This document shows, one piece after another, positions 27,221 to 35,293 of a DNA stretch of 64,000 nucleotides (position 1 is the first letter of the stretch; each line of letters opens with the position of its first letter). The notes under the pieces are model-generated. The model had not been told where the DNA came from. It worked only from the letters and a program-made list of their open reading frames with translations, and did not search any database. The DNA is from Motiliproteus sp965230185. GTDB taxonomy: Bacteria > Pseudomonadota > Gammaproteobacteria > Pseudomonadales > Balneatricaceae. The translations under genes were made by a program, and so were the position numbers. The DNA lies in assembly GCA_965230185.1 (NCBI GenBank), contig OZ245995.1, positions 248,001-312,000 of the forward strand. Direction: 5' to 3'.

Positions 27221-27751
27221 TCAGGACAGTTCGCCCCGGGCGGGATAGTCGTTGTTAAGGATAAAGTCGGCTGCTCCGAGCATCTCTCGAAAATGGGGGC
27301 GTGCGAACGGCATGGTGCTGATGCTGGCCCAGTAGAGGGTGCCGTCGGGGCGAATCATGAAGATACCGGGTTCACTGAATTCCGCCGGTTCTTCAATACC
27401 GATACTGGTTTTACCTCTGCCGGCAGATCGGTGCAGTCCCCAGGCGCGGGCCTGCTCCACCGTCAGTCCCCAGCCCAGAGTCAGATTGTCCAGTTTCCAC
27501 TCCTCGGCTGTCGTAGCCGCGCGTTCCCGGGTGTCGCTGCTGACAGCTATCAGGCTGATTCCTTTTTCGCTGAAGTCGGACGACAGTCGATTCAGTTCCT
27601 GAAGATAGGTTTTGCAGATAGGGCAGTGCATACCGCGATAAAAGACCACCAGGGTGAAATTTTCAGGGCTCTGCTTGCTCAGAGTCCAGTTATCTCCCAG
27701 TGTCTGAAGTGCCAGTTCCGGGACTGGCTGGCGTGGTTTCAGGACGACCAT
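27221..27751 (-). CDS. Peroxiredoxin-like (AhpC/TSA) family protein
   Basis: A 176-residue thioredoxin-fold protein. The active-site segment FYRGMHCPICKTYL has Cys43 and Cys46 as a CxxC pair, an arrangement of the peroxiredoxin-like branch rather than classical AhpC. It probably reduces peroxides or disulfides in the cytoplasm; no signal peptide is present. The start ATG has an excellent GGAGG box 7 bp upstream. It is divergent from the AraC gene at 27855 with about 100 bp between them, so that regulator is a likely controller. Confidence 0.8.
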   Translation of the reverse strand: MVVLKPRQPVPELALQTLGDNWTLSKQSPENFTLVVFYRGMHCPICKTYLQELNRLSSDFSEKGISLIAVSSDTRERAATTAEEWKLDNLTLGWGLTVEQARAWGLHRSAGRGKTSIGIEEPAEFSEPGIFMIRPDGTLYWASISTMPFARPHFREMLGAADFILNNDYPARGELS

Positions 27752-27854
27752 GAATTACCTCCGTTGGATCATTGCTGATATCGGTGACAGTGTAACCAAA
27801 TGGGGTGTACCATCAGTACGCAAATAGGCCGTTATTAGTAGCAGGTAGTATATT

Positions 27855-28691
27855 GTGGACAGACTGACAGCTTTACTTCGTACGTTCAGCCCGCGAGCGC
27901 GCTCGGTCCGATACCGGCCGCTGGCCGCTCAATCCGGGATGGAGTCTTCAGATGATCGGGGATCGGTGATCTGGCTGGTGAAGCAGGGCCGAGGTTTGTT
28001 GCAGGCGGGCTCGGGCAGCGACTATAAGCTGGCTGAAGGCGATCTGCTCTGGTTGCCCGGCGGCGCGCCTCACAGGCTGCTCAACGATGAAGAGGAGACC
28101 TGCTGCCTGATTGAGTGCGAGCTGGATTTCGGGCCGGTACGGATTAACCCGCTGTTCTCATCGCTGCCGGCAGCAATCCACATCAGTGCCGAGCAGGATC
28201 GGGAGCTGGAGCTGGCGCCGATGATCCGACTGATGATTCGGGAAGTCGAACAGCATCGCTGCGGTCATGAAATTGTCGTTAACCGGCTGGCGGAAGTGTT
28301 GCTGGTGCAGATGCTGCGTTTTCTGATGAAGCAGTTGCTGGTCGACAGCGGCGTTATGGGGGGGCTGAGCGACAGCCGGCTGGCAAAAGCGCTGACCGGT
28401 ATTCACGAGCGACCGGAGCAGCGCTGGACGGTGGCTTCGCTGGCGACAACGGCGGGCATGTCCCGCACCGCCTTTAATCAGGCCTTCCACCGGGTTGTCG
28501 GCTGTCCGCCGGTGGAGTATCTGACCGGCTGGCGGATGCTGCTGGCCAGTCGCAGGCTGGAGCACTCAGAGTCTTCAGTAGCTGCTATCGGTGAGCAGCT
28601 GGGCTACCGCAGTGAAACCGCATTTCGCAGGGCTTTTCGCAGACAGACCGGGCTGTCGCCGGGGGCATTGCGGCGACAGGGGCGGAGCTGA
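27855..28691 (+). CDS. AraC family transcriptional regulator with cupin sensor domain
   Basis: A 278-residue regulator. The N-terminal part (about residues 20-100, with VIWLVKQGRG and LAEGDLLWLPGGAPHRL) looks like the cupin_6 sensor of PF12852. The C-terminal 100 residues form the double helix-turn-helix AraC domain (LATTAGMSRTAFNQAFHRVVG, then IGEQLGYRSETAFRRAFRRQTGLSP). Starts at GTG 27855. Being divergent from the peroxiredoxin-like gene, it probably regulates it and itself; the inducer is unknown. Confidence 0.88.
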   Translation: MDRLTALLRTFSPRARSVRYRPLAAQSGMESSDDRGSVIWLVKQGRGLLQAGSGSDYKLAEGDLLWLPGGAPHRLLNDEEETCCLIECELDFGPVRINPLFSSLPAAIHISAEQDRELELAPMIRLMIREVEQHRCGHEIVVNRLAEVLLVQMLRFLMKQLLVDSGVMGGLSDSRLAKALTGIHERPEQRWTVASLATTAGMSRTAFNQAFHRVVGCPPVEYLTGWRMLLASRRLEHSESSVAAIGEQLGYRSETAFRRAFRRQTGLSPGALRRQGRS

Positions 28692-28716
28692 ATCAAGCGG
28701 GTGTTGTTATGGAGCT

Positions 28717-30783
28717 TCAGGCGTCGTTGAAGAAGTCGTAATCCATTCGTTCCCTGGGCGCCTGCAGGTAGAAGCCCTGGATGTAGTGGATGCCGGATTT
28801 CCAGAGTTTGCTCATTACATTGGTGCCTTCCACCAGCGGTGCGACGATGGTCTTGTCGCCGGCTCTCAGGGGTTCGATCAGTTTGTCGAAGGCTTCGTGT
28901 TTTTCGGCATCCTGCAGCTCCTGAACAAAGGAGCCGTCCAGTTTGACGTATTCCGCCGGTACATGGCGCAGCACGTTCTCCGAATCGATAGAGCTGCCGT
29001 AGTGCTTGATGCAGGCGCTGGCATGGAGCTGTACCAGGCTCTGGGCAAAAATATTGGCAAACTTGATATAGCTGGATGCATCGGATTCGCTGAACTGGAA
29101 GATCAGGCTGTTGCCGGGGACGTCGTGTTCCGACAGCTGATCGCTGATCCAGTGAAGCAGGCTCGGGTCTTCCAGCGAGCGGCCGGTGACATTGATAAAC
29201 AGGCGGTTGTGATTGCCCTTTTTGTGTTCGATGGCCAGCTGACGAATGCTCTCTGCGATGACCCAGCGGTCCAGTTCTGTGCTGACCTGGGCGTGGTCCA
29301 GCATGGTCAGGAACATATTGGGTGAGACTTCGTTGTCGTTTTTGTCGATCAGTCTCAGTAGTGCCTCATAGATGTGTTCGTGCTTACCGCGCAGGCTGAC
29401 GACGGGCTGGAACAGCAACTTCAGCTGGTTCTCCTGAATTGCCGCTCTCAGTTTCTTAACCGACAGTCCTTCATCCTCCTCGTCCGGCTCTTCCCGGATA
29501 TAGAGGTTCACGCCGTTACCCCGCTGGTTCTTGCTGCGTACCGCCTCTGAGGCGACCTGGGCCAGTTTCAGTACTTCGGCTGCGCTGGCTGAATCAGCGG
29601 TAATCGGAGTGATGCCGATACTGCAGGTGGTCTGGATGCGGGTACCGCCGGCATCGGTGAGATTGCTTTCCACGGCGGCGCGGATCTCTTCGGCCAGTGC
29701 CCGGGCCTTTTCCGAATCGGCATCGGCGTAGATTACCGCAAAGGCATCGAGCTGGTAGCGGGTGATAACATGGGCCTGATTGACTGTTTTGCGCAGAATC
29801 TCAGCGACGTCCCGGACGATGGCGTCGGCGCCGTTAACACCGATTTCGGCCTTAATGGCAGTGAAATTGTCCAGTGCGATATAAAGCAGGTTGGCGTCAT
29901 GGCCGGCTCTGACGGCGCTCTGAACACTCTGTTCCAGTGAGCGGTTGAGAAAAATCTGGTTTTTCAGACCGGTCACCAGGTCTTTTTCAGCCAGGATTTC
30001 GATTTCGCTGCTGCCTTTTGGCAGCTGCAGCGTGACCTGGGTACAGGGCGTGCGTTCAAATCGTGACTTGCTGAACAGCAGCTGGCCGATAAACTGGCTG
30101 TTGTCCTTGCGCACGACCGTTACCTCCGTATCGCGATCGATGCTGGGGTCCTTCTGATAATCGTCGATAAAACCGGCCAGTTGTTCCGCCGCCTGATCGC
30201 GGCTGAGGTCGGTAATCGGGTGACCAAGAATTTCAGTGCCATTGTCATAGCCCGTCAGTTCAAGGAAGGTCGGATTGAGGAAGATAAACTGATTTTCACG
30301 ATTCAGAAAGGCGATGGCCTCGCGGGATGACTGTAGCAATTCCCGGCAACGCTTCTCGGTTTCGAGCAGGTGGAACTCCGACTGGCGTCGGCGTCGGCGG
30401 TTTTCGAGATGGTAGAGCTCACGGCGAATTGTCAGAACCAGCAGCTCTTTCTCCTGTATCGGGACGACGGCGCTGGCGCGTTGTTTCAGGCCGCTGACAA
30501 CGTGTTCCGGGTCGTTATCCGGCGCCAGCATGATAAGCGGCATATCCTTGTTGTTGGACTTCAGCAGCTGTCCCAGCCGTTCAAAACTGAGCGAGCCATT
30601 GTCAGCGTGTATAACGATATCCCACTGGCGATCATCCAGCAGAGCCTTCAGGGCGTCTTCGTCGTTGGCCAGCTCGGCACGGGGAGCCAGGCGAGAGGAA
30701 CGCAACAGAGAGATAAAGGGTTCGGAGTCGCTGGCGGTCACGCCACTGAAGATGATATTGAGGCTTTGTCTCAGTTTTTGCAT
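28717..30783 (-). CDS. fimX: FimX-like degenerate GGDEF/EAL c-di-GMP receptor
   Basis: A 688-residue protein (P. aeruginosa FimX is 691). Domains: receiver-like region at 1-125, PAS at about 145-255, GGDEF-like at about 258-430 and EAL at about 440-688. The GGDEF signature is replaced by Gln344-Leu-Asp-Ala-Phe348, so no cyclase activity is expected. The EAL motif Glu473-Ala-Leu-Leu-Arg is kept, but the catalytic DDFG is replaced by Lys593-His-Tyr-Gly, so it should bind rather than hydrolyse c-di-GMP. FimX controls type IV pilus assembly and twitching; no pilus gene is adjacent here. The symbol is assigned from architecture and length. Confidence 0.8.
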   Translation of the reverse strand: MQKLRQSLNIIFSGVTASDSEPFISLLRSSRLAPRAELANDEDALKALLDDRQWDIVIHADNGSLSFERLGQLLKSNNKDMPLIMLAPDNDPEHVVSGLKQRASAVVPIQEKELLVLTIRRELYHLENRRRRRQSEFHLLETEKRCRELLQSSREAIAFLNRENQFIFLNPTFLELTGYDNGTEILGHPITDLSRDQAAEQLAGFIDDYQKDPSIDRDTEVTVVRKDNSQFIGQLLFSKSRFERTPCTQVTLQLPKGSSEIEILAEKDLVTGLKNQIFLNRSLEQSVQSAVRAGHDANLLYIALDNFTAIKAEIGVNGADAIVRDVAEILRKTVNQAHVITRYQLDAFAVIYADADSEKARALAEEIRAAVESNLTDAGGTRIQTTCSIGITPITADSASAAEVLKLAQVASEAVRSKNQRGNGVNLYIREEPDEEDEGLSVKKLRAAIQENQLKLLFQPVVSLRGKHEHIYEALLRLIDKNDNEVSPNMFLTMLDHAQVSTELDRWVIAESIRQLAIEHKKGNHNRLFINVTGRSLEDPSLLHWISDQLSEHDVPGNSLIFQFSESDASSYIKFANIFAQSLVQLHASACIKHYGSSIDSENVLRHVPAEYVKLDGSFVQELQDAEKHEAFDKLIEPLRAGDKTIVAPLVEGTNVMSKLWKSGIHYIQGFYLQAPRERMDYDFFNDA

Positions 30784-31023
30784 GGGCGTATGAAGTCCGA
30801 ATTCCTTTATAGCCGGTACGCTGGAGCGTTATAGAGTACACCTTTATAGGTTATTTATCACCGGGGCTCAAGGCGCTGGCGGGCCGGTAAAACCAATGGC
30901 CGAGATGCAGGCGGGAGTCGCAATGAAGTGGCGGCGAGGAGATGGAGCTGGCTGACTCCATTTCGCTCTCCGGTTGCTTCCGGTCTGTCAGGCCGAATCC
31001 GGACAGCCTGGTACGCATACGCG

Positions 31024-31402
31024 GTGCAAGTCCGGACAATGAGAGTGAGAAAAAGGAAAAGATGGCTGGGGTAGCAGGATGACCCGGCGTTGCCTCGCCC
31101 TTCGGGCTGTTGTCGCTGTACGCTCAGATTGTATCGTGGCTGCGCCGCCTGGCTCGAACCTGCGCAGGTTCGTAAGCATGTCTCGTGCAAGTCTGGATAA
31201 TCAGTGTAAGAAGAAAGAAAAGATGGCTGGGGTAGCAGGATGACTCGGCGTTGCCTCGCCCTTCGGGCTGCTATCGCTGTGCGCTAACGTTGTCTCGCGA
31301 CTGCGCCGCTCGGCTCGAATCTGCGCAGGTTCGTGCGCATATCTCGTGCAAGTCTGGATAATGAGTGTAAGAAGAAAGAAAAGATGGCTGGGGTAGCAGG
31401 AT
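31024..31402 (-). repeat. 161-bp tandem repeat carrying copies of the tRNA-Gln 3' end
   Basis: The last 18 nt of tRNA-Gln (31385-31402 on this strand) recur at 31224-31241 and 31063-31080, each time exactly 161 bp apart. The 143-bp spacers are about 88% identical by eye (17 differences), and a third, partial spacer continues to about 31024 before similarity decays. Each spacer also holds a copy of the adjoining 13 nt of the tRNA T-arm (31154-31166; 31315-31327 with one mismatch), displaced by 73 bp from the 18-mer. The layout resembles the rtT repeat after tyrT in E. coli. The 240 bp further left (30784-31023) hold no gene that can be supported. Confidence 0.85.
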
Positions 31403-31459
31403 TCGAACCTGCGCATGACGGGATCAAAACCCGTTGCCTTACCGCTTGGCGATACCCCA
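31385..31459 (-). tRNA. tRNA-Gln (anticodon TTG), copy 1
   Basis: A 75-nt gene with encoded CCA; acceptor TGGGGTA/TACCCCA, anticodon loop TTTTGAT giving TTG. It is identical to copy 2 at 35110-35184. It follows tRNA-Met on the same transcript and is followed by the 161-bp repeat array. Confidence 0.98.
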
Positions 31460-31467
31460 GCAGAGTC

Positions 31468-31489
31468 GCAATGCAGGGACCTGCATTGC
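31468..31489 (-). repeat. Perfect inverted repeat in the tRNA-Met/tRNA-Gln spacer
   Basis: GCAATGCAGG and CCTGCATTGC are exact complements separated by 2 nt, filling half of the 45-nt spacer. In RNA this gives a compact hairpin suited to guiding processing of the dimeric tRNA precursor. Confidence 0.6.
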
Positions 31490-31504
31490 TTAAGAAGATC
31501 AACA

Positions 31505-31581
31505 TGGTGGCTATGACTAGATTCGAACTAGTGACCCCATCATTATGAGTGATGTGCTCTAACCAACTGAGCTACATAGCC
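31505..31581 (-). tRNA. tRNA-Met (anticodon CAT), elongator type
   Basis: A 77-nt gene with encoded CCA; acceptor GGCTATG/CATAGCC, anticodon loop CTCATAA. Paired first acceptor base and close similarity to the E. coli elongator sequence argue against initiator or Ile2 identity. Confidence 0.95.
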
Positions 31582-31598
31582 GCCGTATTGAGGCGCGA

Positions 31599-31627
31599 AT
31601 TATTCGCTTTTTTAGGGGTGCTGTCAA
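31599..31627 (-). promoter_or_regulatory. Sigma-70 promoter of tRNA-Met-tRNA-Gln
   Basis: Reading the minus strand: a perfect TTGACA (31622-31627), a 17-bp spacer and AATAAT (31599-31604), followed by TCGCGCC as a GC-rich discriminator. The promoter lies just beyond the ychF stop codon. Confidence 0.8.
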
Positions 31628-31645
31628 CACCCCGAATTCACTTTT

Positions 31646-32737
31646 TTACACGTTAAAGCGGAAGTGGATGACATCGCCGTCACTGACGCGATATTCCTTG
31701 CCTTCCAGGCGCCACTTGCCTGCTTCTTTAGCACCCTGTTCGCCATTATGGCTGATGAAGTCATCATAGGAAACGACTTCGGCGCGGATAAAGCCCTTCT
31801 GGAAATCGGTGTGTATAACACCGGCCGCTTCCGGCGCTGTGGCATTCTGCTTTACGGTCCAGGCGCGAACCTCTTTCACGCCGGCGGTGAAATAGGTCTG
31901 CAGTCCGAGCAGACGATAGCCGGCACGGATTACCCGGTCAAGACCCGGTTCTTCCATCCCCAGGTCGGCGAGAAATTCGATTCTCTCCTCATCGTCCAGT
32001 TCGGCAATTTCCGCTTCCAGTTTGTTGCAGATGGCGACAATTTCGGCGCCTTCCTGTTCTGCCAGGGTGCGGACTTTGTCCAGGTGAGGGTTGTTCTCAA
32101 AGCCTTCCTCATCGACGTTGGCGATATACATGGTGGGCTTGGTGGTCAGCAGATTGAACTGGCGAATAAACTGACGCTCGTCGTCGCTGAGTTCCAGCGA
32201 GCGTACCGGCAGCCCCTGGTCGAGGTGGGGCAGCAGCTTTTCCAGCAGCGCTTTGGTTCTGATTGCTTCTTTATCGCCGCTCTTGGCCACCCGGACTACT
32301 TTCTGCAGCTGCTTTTCGACCGATTCCATATCGGCCAGGGCCAGCTCGGTGTTGATCACTTCGATATCGGCCAGCGGATCGATCTGATTGGCGACGTGAA
32401 TCACATTGTCATCTTCGAAGCAGCGCACCACGTGAGCGATGGCGTCGGTTTCGCGGATGTTGGCCAGGAACTGGTTGCCCAGGCCTTCACCCTTCGATGC
32501 ACCGGCAACCAGGCCGGCGATGTCGACGAATTCCATGGTGGTGGCCAGCACCCGCTCCGGGTTGACGATGGCCGCAAGCTTGTCCAGCCGCGGGTCAGGC
32601 ATCGGCACGATGCCGGCGTTGGGCTCGATGGTACAGAACGGGAAGTTCTCTGCATCAATGCCGGCTTTGGTCAGTGCATTGAACAGCGTGGATTTGCCTA
32701 CGTTGGGCAGGCCGACAATTCCGCAATTAAAACCCAT
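31646..32737 (-). CDS. ychF: Redox-regulated ATPase YchF (Obg family)
   Basis: A 363-residue Obg-like P-loop protein. The P-loop GLPNVGKSTLFNALT is near the N-terminus, and the altered specificity motif explains the family's preference for ATP over GTP. A coiled-coil insertion and C-terminal TGS-like domain (RAWTVKQNATAPEAAGVIHTDF) follow. YchF binds ribosomes and responds to oxidative stress in other bacteria. It lies 24 bp downstream of pth in the conserved rplY-pth-ychF order. Confidence 0.97.
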   Translation of the reverse strand: MGFNCGIVGLPNVGKSTLFNALTKAGIDAENFPFCTIEPNAGIVPMPDPRLDKLAAIVNPERVLATTMEFVDIAGLVAGASKGEGLGNQFLANIRETDAIAHVVRCFEDDNVIHVANQIDPLADIEVINTELALADMESVEKQLQKVVRVAKSGDKEAIRTKALLEKLLPHLDQGLPVRSLELSDDERQFIRQFNLLTTKPTMYIANVDEEGFENNPHLDKVRTLAEQEGAEIVAICNKLEAEIAELDDEERIEFLADLGMEEPGLDRVIRAGYRLLGLQTYFTAGVKEVRAWTVKQNATAPEAAGVIHTDFQKGFIRAEVVSYDDFISHNGEQGAKEAGKWRLEGKEYRVSDGDVIHFRFNV

Positions 32738-32761
32738 GGGAATATTCCTGTGAGTGGAGGG

Positions 32762-33349
32762 TTAACCTTTAAAGCTGTGGAGATCGTTCATAGCCTTCTG
32801 CAGATTACCGCAGAGCAGATCGGGCAGTGAACGCAGGGCCTGGTCGATACCGGCCAGAGTCGCTTCTCTTTCGAGCTGTGGGGCTTTCTGGAGTACAAAT
32901 GCGGCCACCTGTCTGGCGTTGCCGGGATGCCCGATACCCAGACGCAGGCGCAGAAACGCCTTGTTGCCGCCAAACCGGGTGATGATATCCCGCAGGCCGT
33001 TGTGGCCGCCGTGGCCGCCGCCTTTCTTAAAACGTGCGCTGCCGGGAGGAATATCCAGCTCGTCGTGAGCCACCAGAATCTCCTCCACCGATATTTTGAA
33101 ATAGCTGGCGAGCGCCTGTACCGACTGGCCGCTCAGGTTCATAAAGGTGGTGGGGATCAGCAGGTGAAGATCGTGACTGCCGGTTCGGGCTTTGCTGTAG
33201 AGGCCGTGAAAGCGTTTTTCCGGTTTCAGGGGGCTGTGGAGCTGCTCGGCGAGTTGCTCCACGAATTCGGCCCCTGCATTGTGGCGGGTCTGTTCGTATT
33301 TCGCGCCCGGATTGCCCAGACCGACGATCAGTTTAACCTGCGTAGTCAA
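32762..33349 (-). CDS. pth: Peptidyl-tRNA hydrolase
   Basis: A 195-residue esterase that rescues tRNA from peptidyl-tRNA released by ribosomes. The LIVGLGNPGAKYEQTRHNAG motif with its catalytic His23, the FMNLSGQSV block and GHGGHNGLRDI segment are intact. It sits 53 bp after rplY and is likely cotranscribed with it and ychF. Confidence 0.97.
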   Translation of the reverse strand: MTTQVKLIVGLGNPGAKYEQTRHNAGAEFVEQLAEQLHSPLKPEKRFHGLYSKARTGSHDLHLLIPTTFMNLSGQSVQALASYFKISVEEILVAHDELDIPPGSARFKKGGGHGGHNGLRDIITRFGGNKAFLRLRLGIGHPGNARQVAAFVLQKAPQLEREATLAGIDQALRSLPDLLCGNLQKAMNDLHSFKG

Positions 33350-33402
33350 TGCGGAGGCCTCATTTGCTGCTGCCCGGCGTCATGCAAGGCAGCAGGGTCG
33401 TT

Positions 33403-33987
33403 TTAGCTACCGCGCTTGCGAGCGATGTTGGCAACGGCCTGATCGTGGTCAGCGCCCAGGCGCAGAGCAGCGATTTCAACGCCTTCCGGCAGAGTGACGT
33501 CGGACAGGTGAACGATCTGGTCCACTTCGACGTTCTGCATGTCCACTTCCAGGAACTGAGGCAGGTTCTCAGGAGTACAGAAGACCTTCACCTGGTTCAT
33601 GGTGTGGGAAACCTTGCCGCCCAGCTTGATCGCAGAGCACTTGTCTTCGTTGACAAAGTGCAGCGGTACAACGATGCTGATCTGCTCGCCTTCTTTAACG
33701 CGCTGGAAATCGGCGTGCAGAACGACGTTCTTAGCAGGGTGACGCTGCAGATCTTTCAGGAATGCTTTCTCTTCGGTGCCGTCAACGTTGATGGTCAGAA
33801 CGCTGGAGAAGAAAGCTTCATTTTCCAGGTGCTTAACCAGATCTTTGTGAACCAGAGTCAGCGGTTGAGGTTCTTTATCGCCACCGAACAGGATTGCAGG
33901 GATGTTGCCAGCTTCACGACGCAGGCGGCGGCTCGCACCTTTCCCCTTGTCAGCACGTGCAACGGCATTAACTACGAAATCAGACAT
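33403..33987 (-). CDS. rplY: 50S ribosomal protein L25 (Ctc/TL5 type)
   Basis: A 194-residue 5S-rRNA-binding protein of the long Ctc/TL5 form: an N-terminal L25 domain (to about residue 95, with the basic KGKGASRRLRREAGNIPAI segment) plus a C-terminal beta domain. It is much longer than the 94-residue E. coli L25. Located between prs and pth as in Pseudomonas. Confidence 0.95.
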   Translation of the reverse strand: MSDFVVNAVARADKGKGASRRLRREAGNIPAILFGGDKEPQPLTLVHKDLVKHLENEAFFSSVLTINVDGTEEKAFLKDLQRHPAKNVVLHADFQRVKEGEQISIVVPLHFVNEDKCSAIKLGGKVSHTMNQVKVFCTPENLPQFLEVDMQNVEVDQIVHLSDVTLPEGVEIAALRLGADHDQAVANIARKRGS

Positions 33988-34109
33988 GGTGTCTTCCTTT
34001 AAACAAAAGCTGCAAACCCCTTGCGACCAGGAATCTGCAGCGTTACTGAAGCCCCGAAGGGCACTGTTAATCAGGCGATATCGATCTGAGCGACTCTGTC
34101 GGAGTCTGG

Positions 34110-35051
34110 TTACAGGAACATCGCGCTGATGGATTCTTCGTTGCAGACCCGACGAATCGATTCCGCCAGCAGGTCGGACAGCGTCAGCTGACGAACGCGC
34201 TCACACCGGCTTATCTCAGGACTCAGCGGAATGGTATCGGTCACAACCAGCTCATCAAGGCTGGATTTCTCGATGTTCTCCAGGGCCTTGCCGGACAGAA
34301 CCGGGTGGGTGGCGTAGGCAATAACTTTGGAGGCGCCGTGTTCTTTCAGCGCATCGGCGGCCTTGCACAGGGTGCCGGCGGTGTCACACATGTCGTCGAC
34401 CAGAATGCAGGTGCGGTCGGTGACGTCACCGATGATATGCATCACCTGGGATTCGTTGGCCTTTTCACGCCGCTTGTCGATGATGGCCAGATCGGTGTTG
34501 AGCTGTTTGGCTACTGCCCGTGCACGGACTACCCCGCCAACGTCGGGGGAAACGACAATCGGGTTGTCGTATTGCTGGCTTTCGATATCGTTCAGCAGTA
34601 CCGGTGATCCGTAGACGTTATCCACCGGGATGTCGAAGAAGCCCTGAATCTGGTCGGCGTGCAGGTCGACGGTCAGTACCCGGTCAATCCCTACCAGCGA
34701 CATCATACCCGCGGTGACTTTGGCGCTGATCGGTACCCGGGCCGAACGGGGCCGGCGATCCTGACGGGCGTAACCGAAATAAGGTACCACGGCGGTGATG
34801 CGGGTAGCGGATGCACGACGCAGGGCGTCCGCCATCAGAATCAGCTCCATCAGATGATCGTTAGTAGGAGCCGAGGTTGACTGGATGATAAAGACATCCT
34901 TGCCACGCACGTTTTCATTCAGCTCGATGGCGATTTCACCATCACTGAAGCGGCCGACGGTTGCATTGCCCAGAGAGATGCAAAGCTTTTTCACGACCAG
35001 TTCAGCCAGTGCCGGATTAGCGTTGCCGGTAAAGACCATTAACTTAGACAC
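34110..35051 (-). CDS. prs: Ribose-phosphate pyrophosphokinase
   Basis: A 313-residue PRPP synthetase, the usual proteobacterial length, feeding nucleotide, histidine and tryptophan synthesis. It shows the PYFGYARQDRR flexible loop, VDLHADQIQGFFDIPVDN metal/ATP site, DKRR and the VDDMCDTAGT PRPP-binding motif. The start is a GTG at 35051 giving Met-Ser-Lys-Leu-Met; a longer frame to 35141 would read into tRNA-Gln and is rejected. A tRNA-Gln lies 58 bp upstream, in the Pseudomonas-like order. Confidence 0.97.
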   Translation of the reverse strand: MSKLMVFTGNANPALAELVVKKLCISLGNATVGRFSDGEIAIELNENVRGKDVFIIQSTSAPTNDHLMELILMADALRRASATRITAVVPYFGYARQDRRPRSARVPISAKVTAGMMSLVGIDRVLTVDLHADQIQGFFDIPVDNVYGSPVLLNDIESQQYDNPIVVSPDVGGVVRARAVAKQLNTDLAIIDKRREKANESQVMHIIGDVTDRTCILVDDMCDTAGTLCKAADALKEHGASKVIAYATHPVLSGKALENIEKSSLDELVVTDTIPLSPEISRCERVRQLTLSDLLAESIRRVCNEESISAMFL

Positions 35052-35109
35052 GCGGGGTACCTTTGGGTAGTGGGGTGGGTTAGGGACCAGGACATTCGTT
35101 TGTTGTCGA

Positions 35110-35184
35110 TGGCTGGGGTAGCAGGATTCGAACCTGCGCATGACGGGATCAAAACCCGTTGCCTTACCGCTTGGCGATACCCCA
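35110..35184 (-). tRNA. tRNA-Gln (anticodon TTG), copy 2
   Basis: A 75-nt gene identical to the copy at 31385-31459, with encoded CCA. It lies between lolB and prs. Unlike copy 1, no repeats of its 3' end follow. Confidence 0.98.
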
Positions 35185-35224
35185 GCAATAAACCCACAGA
35201 AGCGGGCCGATTTTTCGAGGCGGT

Positions 35225-35253
35225 ATTTTCGTTGAACGGGTAGGAGAAGTCAA
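35225..35253 (-). promoter_or_regulatory. Candidate promoter of tRNA-Gln copy 2 (and prs)
   Basis: On the minus strand TTGACT (35248-35253), a 17-bp spacer and GAAAAT (35225-35230), then ACCGCCTCG. The -10 box is imperfect; the -35, spacing and discriminator are good. Confidence 0.5.
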
Positions 35254-35293
35254 ACCCTGTGTGGTGAAATGCGGAGAAATTCCGCGATATGTT

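Noticed and set aside
31024..31402. Reading the tRNA-Gln 3' copies as attachment sites of an integrated element
   Set aside because: The copies are only 161 bp apart with near-identical spacers, and no integrase or cargo lies between or beside them; a tandem duplication explains them better.
31201..31416. Open frames starting MRRFESCYPSH inside the tRNA-Gln repeat
   Set aside because: These are translations of tRNA 3' ends, a known artefact. The 161-bp period is not a multiple of three, so the frame is not kept between units.
35052..35141. N-terminal extension of prs
   Set aside because: The extra 30 residues translate tRNA-Gln and its leader; the GTG at 35051 gives the standard PRPP synthetase N-terminus.
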